Shown here: piece after piece, positions 1-9,025 of the stretch
Numbering within the stretch: the first letter of the stretch is position 1
Layout of the letters: each line of letters starts with the position of its first letter
NCBI GenBank assembly: GCA_051883095.1
Contig: JBJETB010000007.1
Span: 24,911 to 88,910, forward strand
Direction of reading: 5' to 3'
Length of the DNA stretch: 64,000 nt
Source of the DNA: SUG1106 sp051883095
GTDB taxonomy: Bacteria; Bacillota; Clostridia; Peptostreptococcales; Anaerovoracaceae
The notes under the pieces: model-generated
Told to the model about the DNA's origin: nothing
What the model saw: the letters and a program-made list of their open reading frames with translations, nothing else
The model's database searches: none
Made by a program: the position numbers and the translations under genes

Positions 1-131
1 TTTTGGTGGAAAAATTTCATTGATTTAAAGCGCTGACTTATATGGAACAATATGTAAAACGTTGAATTTTCAATGTTTTCGTGCTATACAAATTGTTAAA
101 GCCTCACTTATCCCCATAACAAACAGCCAAA

Positions 132-172
132 AACTCCACCTTTTTGCGTTTTTTGCTCAAAAAGGTGGAGTT
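132..172 (-). terminator. Intrinsic terminator downstream of the glycerophosphodiesterase gene
   Basis: A perfect 15-bp inverted repeat (132-146 with 158-172) closes an 11-nt loop. Read on the minus strand the second arm ends GGTGGAGTT and runs into TTTGG, so it fits an intrinsic terminator for the minus-strand operon ending at 221. Its arm resembles the terminator at 15706-15750 (GGTGGGGTT). Nothing else is recognisable in bases 1-220. Confidence 0.6.
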
Positions 173-220
173 ATGAGGTTCAAGATGTATTTTTTCAAGA
201 TTTCATATGACTGAATGCTG

Positions 221-1000
221 CTATTCGTAATCCTTCGGGTTAAACTGCTCGAAGATTCCTGCAGCACCTGACTCTTCGCACTTCTTCAAATCATCATAGC
301 TCCTGATGGTCCACATAAACTTGGCACCCCTGAAGTTTACAAAGGCATTCATCTCCCTGTCCTCGTAGCAGTAGGCAACGAAGTCCGGCCTGCCCTCCAG
401 ATTTACCCAGAGATTCTTAAGCAGGAAATCCTGCAGACCGGTGAGTATAGGCTCATTGCCTGAGACACCTGCATGTTTCTTGTCAAAATTCTTGTTGAGG
501 CACCCCGACAGCTGTCCGCGAACTGCATCCGGGTAAGCTTTACGGAGATATCCCACTACGGAAGGGCTGAATGACTCAATACAGTAAAGTCCTTTATATC
601 CCCCAAGGGCAGTCATGACCGCATCGGTCAGTTCCCTGTCATTGCCGCCGGCGCTCTTGATTTCTATAATAAGAGGAACCTTGCCGGAAACTTCCCCCAG
701 CACCTCTTCAAAGGAAGGAATGATTTCCTCGCTCTTTTCCAGGAAATAAACCTGAGCCTCCCCAAGGGTAATATCCTCTATATTCAGGTCTGCACCGCAG
801 GTTCTGCTGAGGCTGGAGTCGTGAATGACAGCCAGCTTCTTATCCTTTGTAAGATGAACGTCAAGCTCAATGCCGAAGCCCTCATCAACTGCTCTTCTGA
901 AGGCAATCATGGAGTTTTCCGGCACGGCTGGCTTGTCATGAAATCCTCTGTGAGCATAGCGCCATGTAAGTAATTCTTCAAGTATCTGTTTCTTTTCCAT
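221..1000 (-). CDS. Glycerophosphodiester phosphodiesterase family protein
   Basis: About 259 residues. Members hydrolyse glycerophosphodiesters to sn-glycerol-3-phosphate and an alcohol, using a TIM-barrel with a divalent metal. The N-terminal block shows the family signature in order: HRG, PENS, then IELDVHLTKD and the HD of AVIHDSSLSR, which carry the catalytic His and metal-binding Glu/Asp. No signal peptide, so probably cytoplasmic. The start at 1000 is chosen because AAAGGGGG lies 9-10 nt upstream; an upstream in-frame ATG at 1054 has no such site. It is the last gene of a three-gene minus-strand operon (HAD phosphatase, MFS transporter, this gene; 28-bp gap). The set suggests uptake and breakdown of a phosphorylated or glycerol-containing compound, which is inference. 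The substrate is unknown. Confidence 0.88.
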   Translation of the reverse strand: MEKKQILEELLTWRYAHRGFHDKPAVPENSMIAFRRAVDEGFGIELDVHLTKDKKLAVIHDSSLSRTCGADLNIEDITLGEAQVYFLEKSEEIIPSFEEVLGEVSGKVPLIIEIKSAGGNDRELTDAVMTALGGYKGLYCIESFSPSVVGYLRKAYPDAVRGQLSGCLNKNFDKKHAGVSGNEPILTGLQDFLLKNLWVNLEGRPDFVAYCYEDREMNAFVNFRGAKFMWTIRSYDDLKKCEESGAAGIFEQFNPKDYE

Positions 1001-1028
1001 ACCAATACCCCCTTTCTGAATCTGATAT

Positions 1029-2318
1029 CTAGTCTTCAACATCAAAGGCTTCAAGACTGCTCTTCGGTGCCTCCGGCTTGCTGTCTCCGTGCTTTACATT
1101 AAGCATGGTGAAGAAGGCAATTACAGAGAACACGGTTGCATACGGGAACAGTGTCCAGTAACCCACATGCTCAAGGAAAAATCCCGACAGAATAGGTGTA
1201 AGCACCTGTGCCGCCATGGAAAAGGTATAATACATTCCGGTGAACTTGCCGATATCGCTGCCTTTGCACATTTCCACAACCATAGGATATGAGTTTACAT
1301 TTATTGAAGCCCACGCCATACCTACCAGCAGGAAAACGATGTTAACGCCGAAATTCGGAGTCTTGAACAGAAATATGCAGAAAAAGCTTGCTGCCAGCAT
1401 CAGAACTCCGAAAAGTATCACCTTTTTTCGTCCTGCCTTGCTGGATATGATTCCTACAGGGATAAATGAGATCAGCGCTCCCACAGAAGCTACCATCAGA
1501 GCTCCGGCAAATCCGCCGCCTTCCATGCCCCACATTTCTGTGGCATACTTTGAGAATGCTGTTGTAACAGCATTGTATGCCATGTACCAGAAGGCTACAG
1601 ATAAAAGCAGGAATACAAGGCTGCGTTTTACAGGCTTTGGCAGAGAGGTGTTGCCGTTTTCATCGGTGATTTCCTCTTCGTCCGCAATACCCCATTCCTT
1701 TTCCTTTGCAATTCGCTCTGCGACAAATTTATTTTCATCTACCTTGGTAAGAATTATAATCAGAGAAAGTATCATAATCACTGCGATTGCAATGAACAGC
1801 GGCTCATAGTCCGGAGTCTTTCCCTCTCCTACAAGAAGCATAATCAGAGCCAGCCCGCAGATAACTCCAATAGCCCCCATGAGATTAATAATTGCGTTAG
1901 CCTTTGAACGCAGCGGCTTAGGAGTTACATCAGGCATGAGTGAAACCGCCGGTGACCTGAAGGTACTCATTGCAAAAAGTGTTACAAAAAGAGCCGCCAC
2001 GAAAAGCACCAGATTCCGGCTGTTTGCCGCCAGCGGCAGGAACAGCATGCCTGCCACCGCAAGTATGGTACCTACGAATATAAAAGGTGTTCTCTTGCCG
2101 CGCTTGTGGTTTACCTTATCGGACCATGCACCGAAAACCGGCAACATTATCAAGGCAAAAATGTTATCCAGAGCCATTATTCCGCCTGAAAGAGTGTCGC
2201 CTATATTAAAGAAATATTTCAGTATCAGCGGAATTATGTTGTCGTACGTCTGCCAGAAAGCGCTGATAGCAAGAAATGCAAAGCCTATAGTTATGGTCCG
2301 TTTGTTGTCAAGCTTCAT
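1029..2318 (-). CDS. MFS transporter, SLC45/GPH-like
   Basis: About 429 residues with roughly 12 hydrophobic segments. The loop between helices 2 and 3 has the GAWSDKVNHKRGKRTPF pattern (the G-x-x-x-D-x-x-x-x-R/K-G-R-R loop), typical of SLC45/GPH-like sugar transporters of the major facilitator superfamily. A charged cytoplasmic linker (about residues 200-240, rich in Glu/Lys) separates the two six-helix halves. Start at 2318: GGAGGT, formed by the last codons of the upstream HAD gene, sits 11 nt before this ATG, and the upstream stop is only 4 nt away, suggesting translational coupling. An earlier in-frame ATG at 2345 lies inside the HAD gene and has a weaker site. Substrate unknown; a sugar, polyol or glycerophosphodiester would suit the neighbours. 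Confidence 0.82.
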   Translation of the reverse strand: MKLDNKRTITIGFAFLAISAFWQTYDNIIPLILKYFFNIGDTLSGGIMALDNIFALIMLPVFGAWSDKVNHKRGKRTPFIFVGTILAVAGMLFLPLAANSRNLVLFVAALFVTLFAMSTFRSPAVSLMPDVTPKPLRSKANAIINLMGAIGVICGLALIMLLVGEGKTPDYEPLFIAIAVIMILSLIIILTKVDENKFVAERIAKEKEWGIADEEEITDENGNTSLPKPVKRSLVFLLLSVAFWYMAYNAVTTAFSKYATEMWGMEGGGFAGALMVASVGALISFIPVGIISSKAGRKKVILFGVLMLAASFFCIFLFKTPNFGVNIVFLLVGMAWASINVNSYPMVVEMCKGSDIGKFTGMYYTFSMAAQVLTPILSGFFLEHVGYWTLFPYATVFSVIAFFTMLNVKHGDSKPEAPKSSLEAFDVED

Positions 2319-2322
2319 GTTT

Positions 2323-3159
2323 TTATTTACCTCCGAAAATTTCATCTGATATCTGCCCTACGCCTTCAAATATGTATTCGGGCTCTATACCGGTCTCTTC
2401 AATATCCGTTAACGTGCCTTCACCGGAAAGGACGAAGGCTGTATCTATACCGGCATTCTTACCGCAGGCTATGTCAGTATATAGTCTATCGCCAATCAGC
2501 AATGTACTCTCAGGCATAAAGCCGAATCTGTCCATTGCAAGATATGCCATCTGAGGCTCCGGCTTGCCTGCAAATTCAGGTTTTCTTCCCGTCGCTTTTT
2601 CAAGCATGAAGGCAAAAGAGCCGCAGTCGGGAACGTAACCGTATTCTGTAGGACATACCCAGTCAGGATTGGTGGCGAAATAGTCAACGTCTTTTACCAG
2701 CAGTCTGCACGCATCCTCCAGTTTTGAGAATGTCAGCTCTCTGTCAAAGCCGATGACCAGTGTGCCGATGTCATCCTCAAGCACATCGGTTATGTTGAAT
2801 CCTTCCGCTCTCATCTGCTTTTTAAAGGATTCAGTACCCATTATGTACATTTTACGGTCCAGAGCCGCTTCCCCGTAACATTTCTTAAGCCGGTAAATCA
2901 TCGCATCCACCGAGGTTATGAAGTCCTCAGCCTGAGCCGGTATGCCGAGTCTCTCCATCTTTACCATGTAGCTGTCTGTTCCCTTTGACGAGTTGTTGGT
3001 CAGAAAAATATATCTTCCTCCTGCTTTTTTTATGTTTGACAGAAACTCCGCTGCACCGTCGAAAAGCCGGTCATCAAGATAGAGTGTTCCGTCCATATCA
3101 AGGAGAAACAGTTTTTTAGACTTGAGAGACTGTCTGTCGGTCTTTATATTATCAGTCAT
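2323..3159 (-). CDS. HAD-superfamily IIA phosphatase (NagD/AraL-like)
   Basis: 278 residues. The HAD motifs are present in order: LFLLDMDGTLY (motif I, nucleophile and acid/base Asp), FLTNNSS (motif II), and LIGDRLYTDIACG (motif IV, Mg binding). The NagD-type C2 cap lies between motifs II and IV. HAD-IIA enzymes dephosphorylate small phosphates such as nucleoside monophosphates, p-nitrophenyl phosphate, sugar phosphates or glycerol phosphate. First gene of the operon with the MFS transporter and glycerophosphodiesterase; a terminator at 3194-3228 separates it from the nitroreductase upstream. A role in handling phosphate released by the pathway, or detoxifying side products, is inference. Confidence 0.88.
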   Translation of the reverse strand: MTDNIKTDRQSLKSKKLFLLDMDGTLYLDDRLFDGAAEFLSNIKKAGGRYIFLTNNSSKGTDSYMVKMERLGIPAQAEDFITSVDAMIYRLKKCYGEAALDRKMYIMGTESFKKQMRAEGFNITDVLEDDIGTLVIGFDRELTFSKLEDACRLLVKDVDYFATNPDWVCPTEYGYVPDCGSFAFMLEKATGRKPEFAGKPEPQMAYLAMDRFGFMPESTLLIGDRLYTDIACGKNAGIDTAFVLSGEGTLTDIEETGIEPEYIFEGVGQISDEIFGGK

Positions 3160-3193
3160 ACAGGTATTCTATCATATCAACGATGTTTTTTCT

Positions 3194-3228
3194 ACAAAAA
3201 AACTGCGATTTACAGATTCGCAGTTTTC
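3194..3228 (-). terminator. Intrinsic terminator of the nitroreductase/antiporter transcript
   Basis: Read on the minus strand: AAACTGCGA, 9-nt loop, TCGCAGTTTTTTT. Strong stem plus T run, directly after the nitroreductase stop at 3245. Confidence 0.85.
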
Positions 3229-3244
3229 TCTCTTTTATTCTGAT

Positions 3245-4030
3245 TTATTCTGACTTTTTGTCCGGCTCCGATGCTGTCATGAACCCGGCCTTATGCAGGA
3301 AATTTCCCACACTGTATCGAGGCTTTACAGAAATGGCATGCTCAGCTCTGGCAATCCATCCGCGGCCGCTTCTGCCGTTTGTAATGTTCAGGAAATATTC
3401 CGATACCTCTTTTTCGTATCCTGCCAGCTGCTCCGGTCCTGTAATCTCCGGATAAGCATCCACAGCTGAAATAAGGCTCTTGTCCATTCTCGGCCTCTGA
3501 GGCGGCACATCTGCAGGATATCCCATACATACAACGTACATAGGAAAAACCAGCTCGGGAAGATTGAAAAGCTCAGCCATCTTTTCTGTTTCGTTTCTTA
3601 CTCCCCCTACAAAAACGCCTCCAAGTCCCAGAGCCTGAGCCGCTGCCAGCGCTCTGGAAGATGCAAGAGCCGCATCGGTAACAGCTACAGTATACAGTTC
3701 TTCGTTATGAAGTACGTTTTTATCCGCCACATCCAGAACCACATCAAGTCTGTGAAGGTCAGCGCAGAACAGCAAGGCAAGTCCTGCCTTTTCAACCCAT
3801 TCCTGTCCTCCGGCGAATTCGCCCAGTGCCTTTCTCTTTTCCTTATCCTCCACCTTTATTATGGTATATGCCTGAAGATAACTTGAAGTCGGCGCACGCT
3901 GGGCGCATTCGATTATTGCATCTGTCACATCATCAGGAACAGGTTTTTCAAGAAAGCTTCTGCATGAACTGTGGCTCATAAGAAGCTCTATAGTTTCGTT
4001 TTTTATTTCGTTTTTTGTTTTGTTCATCAT
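3245..4030 (-). CDS. NfsA/FRP-type nitroreductase (FMN oxidoreductase)
   Basis: 261 residues. The N-terminal HSSCRSFLEKPVPDDVTDAI and CAQRAPTSSYLQAYTII blocks match the FMN-phosphate-binding start of the NfsA/flavin reductase P branch. The family dimerises and reduces nitroaromatics, quinones or flavins with NADPH. The C-terminal half has the glycine-rich ALGLGGVFVGGVRN stretch usual for the family, and GRGWIARAEHAISVKPRYSV near the end. Two ATGs lie in tandem at the start; GGAG upstream suits either. It lies 11 nt downstream of the antiporter gene, so the two are probably co-transcribed, although no functional link is obvious. Physiological substrate unknown. Confidence 0.85.
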   Translation of the reverse strand: MMNKTKNEIKNETIELLMSHSSCRSFLEKPVPDDVTDAIIECAQRAPTSSYLQAYTIIKVEDKEKRKALGEFAGGQEWVEKAGLALLFCADLHRLDVVLDVADKNVLHNEELYTVAVTDAALASSRALAAAQALGLGGVFVGGVRNETEKMAELFNLPELVFPMYVVCMGYPADVPPQRPRMDKSLISAVDAYPEITGPEQLAGYEKEVSEYFLNITNGRSGRGWIARAEHAISVKPRYSVGNFLHKAGFMTASEPDKKSE

Positions 4031-4041
4031 TTCCGGTCTCC

Positions 4042-5217
4042 TTATTTGCTGCCTCTATTATCGCACATAATCTGCCGGAGCACAATAGGTGCAATCACTG
4101 TTGTAGCAATTACCACAATGACAATAGGCGGGAACATGGCTCCATCAACAAGTCCGACAGCATATCCTTTCTGGGCTACTATCAGCGCAACCTCACCACG
4201 CGATACCATGCCCACTCCTACCTGCAGGGCTTCTCTGGAGGTAAATCCGCAAAGTTTAGCACCGATTCCGCAGCCAATAATTTTGGTCAGTGCCGCTGCA
4301 GCCAGCAGAATTACGGAAAACAATATAAGACTTCCTGTCATTCCGGACAATTCCACCTTAAGTCCCACACTGGCAAAAAACACCGGTGAAAAGATCAGGT
4401 AGGAAGGAACTGTTATCTTTCTGGCGATTTCCCTCTTTATCTCATGCTGCGAAAAGAAAAGTCCAAGGAGATAAGCCCCTGTAATATCCGCAATTCCGAA
4501 GAAGGTTTCTGAAACGAATGATACTATAAAGCATGCAGCCACGATGTATGTGGTTATGCGGCGCTTCCCCAGGTTCCGGTCTATCAGATCCTTGAAACGA
4601 TTCAGAAGATACCCCAGCACCACCATCATGATCATGTACAAAGCTATCTTTATGAGAATTAAACCTATTGAAACGCTGCTGTCTTTCATGCTTATTACCA
4701 CGGTAAGAACGATTATACCTATAATATCATCTATTACCGCTGCTCCCAGTATGGCGCTGCCGACTTTGCCTTCCAGCCTGCCCATTTCTCTCAGAGCTTC
4801 CACTGTGATGCTGACAGATGTGGCAGTCAGGATAACGCCTATGAATACAGCTTTAAGGATATCGTCATAATCCGTCATGGCATCGCGGAAATAAAAATAG
4901 TAGCATGCAGTACCTCCAAGAAGCGGAACCAGCACACCTATTGATGCGATTACCATGCAGGCTTTGATGTTTTTCTTCATTTCGGTCACGTCTGTATCCA
5001 GACCTGCCATAAACATCAGAAGAATAACGCCGATTTCAGCCGTCTTGGCAAGAAAATCAGTCTCTGTTATAAGTCCCAGACATGAAGGCCCCAGCAGGAC
5101 TCCTGCCAACAGAGCCCCTACCACCTGCGTCATGTTGACCTTGTTTGTAGCATCACCAAGAACTTTGGTTGATAGAAGTATAATTGCAATACTCAGCAGA
5201 AAAGTATAATTTTCCAC
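4042..5217 (-). CDS. CPA2-family cation:proton antiporter
   Basis: About 391 residues and about 12 membrane segments. The sequence has the Na+/H+ exchanger (CPA2, KefB/NapA-like) fold: LLMFMAGLDTD early and the ITGAYLLGLFFSQ segment in the second half, plus VGMVSRGEVALIVAQKGY, a CPA2 signature in which the SRGE motif is conserved. There is no C-terminal TrkA-N/RCK domain, so no built-in ligand gating is visible. GTG start at 5217: a strong AAGGGGGG site lies 8 nt upstream, while the in-frame ATG at 5244 has none. The probable role is pH or Na+/K+ homeostasis in exchange for protons. The exact ion cannot be read from sequence. Confidence 0.88.
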   Translation of the reverse strand: MENYTFLLSIAIILLSTKVLGDATNKVNMTQVVGALLAGVLLGPSCLGLITETDFLAKTAEIGVILLMFMAGLDTDVTEMKKNIKACMVIASIGVLVPLLGGTACYYFYFRDAMTDYDDILKAVFIGVILTATSVSITVEALREMGRLEGKVGSAILGAAVIDDIIGIIVLTVVISMKDSSVSIGLILIKIALYMIMMVVLGYLLNRFKDLIDRNLGKRRITTYIVAACFIVSFVSETFFGIADITGAYLLGLFFSQHEIKREIARKITVPSYLIFSPVFFASVGLKVELSGMTGSLILFSVILLAAAALTKIIGCGIGAKLCGFTSREALQVGVGMVSRGEVALIVAQKGYAVGLVDGAMFPPIVIVVIATTVIAPIVLRQIMCDNRGSK

Positions 5218-5339
5218 GAATAATCCCCCCTTATAAAAATGCACAACGAGCTATATTATATATTCGGTCCGGATTTTTTTCAACCCCTATATTCCAGTCT
5301 TTGCAAATTTTTAATAATCATGTGTGGGGGAATATTTTT

Positions 5340-7457
5340 TCAGACAGCAAGTCTCCCAACCCCTGCAATCAGGCTGCATAGGATGAATCCGCATACAGTG
5401 GGTATAATCGCTGCCAGTGCAGTCCATTTACCGCTGCCCGTCTCTTTTTTTATGGTCAGTAGCGTAGTTGCACATGGCCAGTGCATCAGGAAAAACACCA
5501 TGGTGCACATAGCGGTCACACAAGTCCATCCGTTCTCTGTGAAAAGCTGCTGCATTTCCGCCAGACTTCCAAGCTCGGCAAGGCTCCCCTGCGATGTATA
5601 AATCATAATTGTAATCGGTATTACAATCTCGTTAGCCGGAAGTCCAAGTATGAAAGCTGTCAATATCGCACCATCAAGTCCCATAAAGGTACCCACAGGT
5701 TCCAGCATGTATACCATTCTGTCAAGGATGCTTGCACCACCGATTACCGTGTTGGCAAGTATCCATACTATGAGCCCTGCGGGGGCTGCTGCAGCTGCGG
5801 CTCTGGCAAGGACAAAAAGTGTCCTGTCAAGAACCGATCTTATGATAACTTTTCCGAACTGCGGACATCTGTATGACGGCAGCTCCAAAGTAAACGAGGA
5901 CGGCAGGCCCTTAAGCAGGGTCCGTGAAAGAATCGCCGTTACGACCAGTGCTGCAGCAATTCCTCCGGCTATGAGAAGTGTAAGTATAAGTGCAGCAGAG
6001 GCAGACTGTAACATGCCTCCTGCTGAAACGGCAGATGCAAAAAACATGGTAATCAGAGCAATAAGGGCAGAAAACCTCCCGTTACACGGCACAAAATTGT
6101 TTGTAAGCATTGCCAGAAGTCTTTCTCGTGGAGAATCTATTATCCTGCAGCCCATGACTCCCACAGCATTGCAGCCGAAGCCCATGCAGGTGGTGAGTGC
6201 CTGTTTTCCGCATGCTCCGCAGCATTTGAATGCACGGTCCATATTATATGCAATCCTGGGCAGATAACCCGCATCTTCCAGGATAGTAAACAGAGGGAAG
6301 AAAATAGCCATAGGCGGCAGCATTACCGAAACTACCCATGACAATACTCTGTAAACTCCCAGTATAAGCATGTCATAAAGCCATGCAGGAGCACCGGCAG
6401 CATCAAATAGAGATGTAAGCTTCACCTGCAGTACAGCAAAACCTGATGCAAGGAGTTCTGACGGGTAATTGGCGCCCACTATGGTTATCCACAGAATCAC
6501 AGCCAGCATCAGAAGCATAATCGGATATGCCCACACACGCCCGGTAAATACTTTATCCAGCCGCCTGTCCCGGCTGTCATGTTTTTTGCTGTATGAAACC
6601 GCTCCGTCACATACTTTCTCAGCAATTTTTACAAGCTGAGCCACTGCACTGTCATCATCTTCCTTAACGTCATCCCGTTCCTTATCCGCATCATCACCCG
6701 GAACATCATCAGAAACATCATCCAGTAGGTTATCCAGGACATCAGTTAGCTTTCTCAGTGTGGCCTTTTTACGTGCGGTTACTCCGACCACCGGTACTCC
6801 CAGTCTTTCCGAAATAAGAGAAAGGTCTATCATTATTCCTCTTTTCTCTGCCTCGTCCATAAGGTTTACACAAAGCATGACTTTTGGGCAGATTTCCATT
6901 ACCTGAAGAGCTAATATCAGATTTCGTTCCAGACACGTAGCATCGCAGACCACTATAGTCACCTCTGCCTCTCCCGACTGCAGGAAGTCACGTGCCACTT
7001 CTTCCTCCTGCGAATGAGCCAGCATAGAATAAGTTCCCGGTATATCTACAAGTTCCACACTGTGCCTTTCGGTCCTGAATGTACCTCTTGCGTTTGAAAC
7101 TGTCTTTCCGGGCCAGTTTCCCGTATGCTGCCTCAACCCGGTAAGCCCGTTGAAAACCGTCGATTTTCCCACGTTGGGATTGCCCGCCAGCGCCACAATC
7201 CTCTTTTGAGGCTGCACCATGTCTTCCGCCTCCGCCATAACATTGCAGCTGTCCTCTGACCTGAGAGCTATTACTGCACCTCTTATGTAAAATGCTGACG
7301 GGTCACCTGACGGACTTTTTCCAACACATTTTATTTCTGTGCCTTCCACCAGACCTATATCAAGCAGCCTGCGCCGCATTGAGCCTGAAGCAGTCAGTTC
7401 TTTCACGCGTGCCTTCTGGCCCGGCTGCATTTCTTTTAATGATATAATTTTTCCCAT
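5340..7457 (-). CDS. feoB: Fused FeoA-FeoB ferrous iron transporter
   Basis: About 705 residues. Residues 1-75 form a FeoA-like SH3 domain (SLKEMQPGQKARVKEL, RRRLLDIGLVEGTEI); a FeoB G domain follows: GNPNVGKST (G1), NWPGKTVSNARG, DIPGTYS (G3), NLMDEA (G4). The rest is the membrane channel with two Gate domains, ending in helices with GLPANEIVIP. An Asp/Glu-rich linker (DDVSDDVPGDDADKERDD) joins the G domain and first membrane helices. Start at 7457 is supported by AAAGGA 8 nt upstream; an in-frame ATG at 7508 has no site. Feo imports Fe2+ under anaerobic conditions. FeoA and FeoB are usually separate proteins; fusions are known in Firmicutes. No convincing Fur box is visible upstream. The gap 5245-5339 holds only weak inverted repeats. 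Confidence 0.95.
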   Translation of the reverse strand: MGKIISLKEMQPGQKARVKELTASGSMRRRLLDIGLVEGTEIKCVGKSPSGDPSAFYIRGAVIALRSEDSCNVMAEAEDMVQPQKRIVALAGNPNVGKSTVFNGLTGLRQHTGNWPGKTVSNARGTFRTERHSVELVDIPGTYSMLAHSQEEEVARDFLQSGEAEVTIVVCDATCLERNLILALQVMEICPKVMLCVNLMDEAEKRGIMIDLSLISERLGVPVVGVTARKKATLRKLTDVLDNLLDDVSDDVPGDDADKERDDVKEDDDSAVAQLVKIAEKVCDGAVSYSKKHDSRDRRLDKVFTGRVWAYPIMLLMLAVILWITIVGANYPSELLASGFAVLQVKLTSLFDAAGAPAWLYDMLILGVYRVLSWVVSVMLPPMAIFFPLFTILEDAGYLPRIAYNMDRAFKCCGACGKQALTTCMGFGCNAVGVMGCRIIDSPRERLLAMLTNNFVPCNGRFSALIALITMFFASAVSAGGMLQSASAALILTLLIAGGIAAALVVTAILSRTLLKGLPSSFTLELPSYRCPQFGKVIIRSVLDRTLFVLARAAAAAAPAGLIVWILANTVIGGASILDRMVYMLEPVGTFMGLDGAILTAFILGLPANEIVIPITIMIYTSQGSLAELGSLAEMQQLFTENGWTCVTAMCTMVFFLMHWPCATTLLTIKKETGSGKWTALAAIIPTVCGFILCSLIAGVGRLAV

Positions 7458-7535
7458 ATAAAAAATCCTTTCGAATGAGTTTGCCAAAAACCTTTTTGTA
7501 TTCAGCATATTCTCGTGGGAAAGGATTTGTGTTTA

Positions 7536-8285
7536 TTACAATACCTTGTCTATGAAGTTTTTTGTTCTTTCATTTTCGGGATTTTCGAATATCTGCTGCG
7601 GAATTCCTCTTTCAATTATTCGGCCTTCAGACATGAATACGATTTCATCTGCCACCTCTCTGGCGAATCCCATCTCGTGGGTAACTACTATCATAGTCAT
7701 ACCCTCCGATGCCAGTTCTTTCATAACATCCAGTACCTCGCCAACCATCTCGGGGTCCAGTGCCGACGTAGGCTCGTCAAAAAGCATGACCTCCGGTTCC
7801 ATGGCAAGAGCTCTTACAATGGCTATCCTCTGCTTCTGTCCTCCGGAAAGCATATTTGGATATTCATCCGCTTTCTCCGGCAGTCCAACCCTCTCAAGCA
7901 GCTTCATGGCGGCATTTTTTGCCTCTTCTTCTGTCTGTATTTTAAGTGTGACCGGAGCCATAGTAATGTTTTCAAGCACTGTTTTATGCGGGAAAAGATT
8001 AAAATGCTGGAATACCATGCCCATCTTCTGCCTGTGCTTGTTTATATCCACCTCTTTTGAGGTAAGGTCCGTTCCTTTGAAATATATTTTACCCGATGTA
8101 GGTTCCTCCAGAAGATTAAGGCTTCTGAGCAGTGTTGATTTTCCCGATCCGGAAGGCCCTATTATGGCTATAACCTGACCCTCATTTACATTGAGGCTGC
8201 AATGATCCAGCGCTGTCACACTGCCGTCGTTATACTTTTTGACCAGATCTTTAACGGATATGATATAATCAGTGTTTGTCTCCAC
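7536..8285 (-). CDS. Polar amino-acid ABC transporter ATP-binding protein (GlnQ-like)
   Basis: 249 residues. Walker A is GPSGSGKST, the signature is LSGGQKQR, Walker B is VMLFDEPTSALDPE, and the H-loop is VVTHEMGFA. This arrangement is typical of the HisP/GlnQ branch that drives import of polar amino acids. It overlaps the permease gene by 17 nt and follows the binding-protein gene, forming a complete minus-strand import operon. The feoAB start is 78 nt downstream with no clear terminator between, so read-through is possible. Confidence 0.93.
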   Translation of the reverse strand: METNTDYIISVKDLVKKYNDGSVTALDHCSLNVNEGQVIAIIGPSGSGKSTLLRSLNLLEEPTSGKIYFKGTDLTSKEVDINKHRQKMGMVFQHFNLFPHKTVLENITMAPVTLKIQTEEEAKNAAMKLLERVGLPEKADEYPNMLSGGQKQRIAIVRALAMEPEVMLFDEPTSALDPEMVGEVLDVMKELASEGMTMIVVTHEMGFAREVADEIVFMSEGRIIERGIPQQIFENPENERTKNFIDKVL

Positions 8286-9009
8286 GGCGCATCCTCCTCT
8301 CTATACGTTCTATAACCTTTGATGTAGGGTATGTTATTGCAAAATATATAAATGCAGCCAGCATATACGGTCCTATGGAAATATAAGTGCTGCCGCCTAT
8401 GGTCTGGGCGGTAAACATGATTTCGGCCATTCCCAGCACCATGCAGACAGAGCTTTCCTTGACCATGGTTATCACTTCGTTTGCCAGCGCAGGGAGCACA
8501 TTTTTAATTGCCTGCGGCAGTATGACAAGTCTCATGCTCTGGGAATGTGAAAGCCCCAGTGAACGTGCAGCCTCCATCTGACCGCTGTCCACTGCCAATA
8601 TCCCTGCACGGAAAATTTCCGCCACATATGCCGAGCTGTTAAGCGCCAGAGCCACCACTCCCGGTATGAATCTTGTAGAATCTATAAATCCGAATATCAT
8701 AAACTTCGGTACGATTATAAATGAAAAGACACCATAATATATTATCATCAGCTGTACAAGTATAGGCGTCGATCTGAAGGCCGCGATATATGCACCTGAT
8801 ATACATCTGATTGCCCTATTTCTGCTAAGCCTCATAGTTGCCAGCAAAAGCGCCGGCAGTACTGCCATAAGTACAGAAATGACAGAAAGAATCAGGGTGT
8901 ATTCAACACCCTGAATCACTGCATATCCATACTTTGGTAAAAAGCTGAAGTTGAAAAAGTTTGTGGATGTCATATCTACAAACAGACTTTGCCACCAATC
9001 CCAAAACAT
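8269..9009 (-). CDS. Polar amino-acid ABC transporter permease
   Basis: 246 residues with about five membrane segments. It has the HisM/GlnP-type inner-membrane component fold with the EAA loop (EAARSLGLSHSQSMRLVILPQAIKN), which docks the ATPase. Also seen: GAYIAAFRSTPILVQLMIIYY, typical of this branch. It sits between the lipoprotein gene and the ATPase gene, overlapping the latter. Only one permease gene is present, so the channel is presumably a homodimer. Confidence 0.93.
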   Translation of the reverse strand: MFWDWWQSLFVDMTSTNFFNFSFLPKYGYAVIQGVEYTLILSVISVLMAVLPALLLATMRLSRNRAIRCISGAYIAAFRSTPILVQLMIIYYGVFSFIIVPKFMIFGFIDSTRFIPGVVALALNSSAYVAEIFRAGILAVDSGQMEAARSLGLSHSQSMRLVILPQAIKNVLPALANEVITMVKESSVCMVLGMAEIMFTAQTIGGSTYISIGPYMLAAFIYFAITYPTSKVIERIERRMRRGDKH

Positions 9010-9025
9010 AGACTATTACCTCTCT

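Noticed and set aside
7458..7535. Fur box before feoAB
   Set aside because: Only a weak AT-rich similarity; no convincing GATAAT-type repeats.
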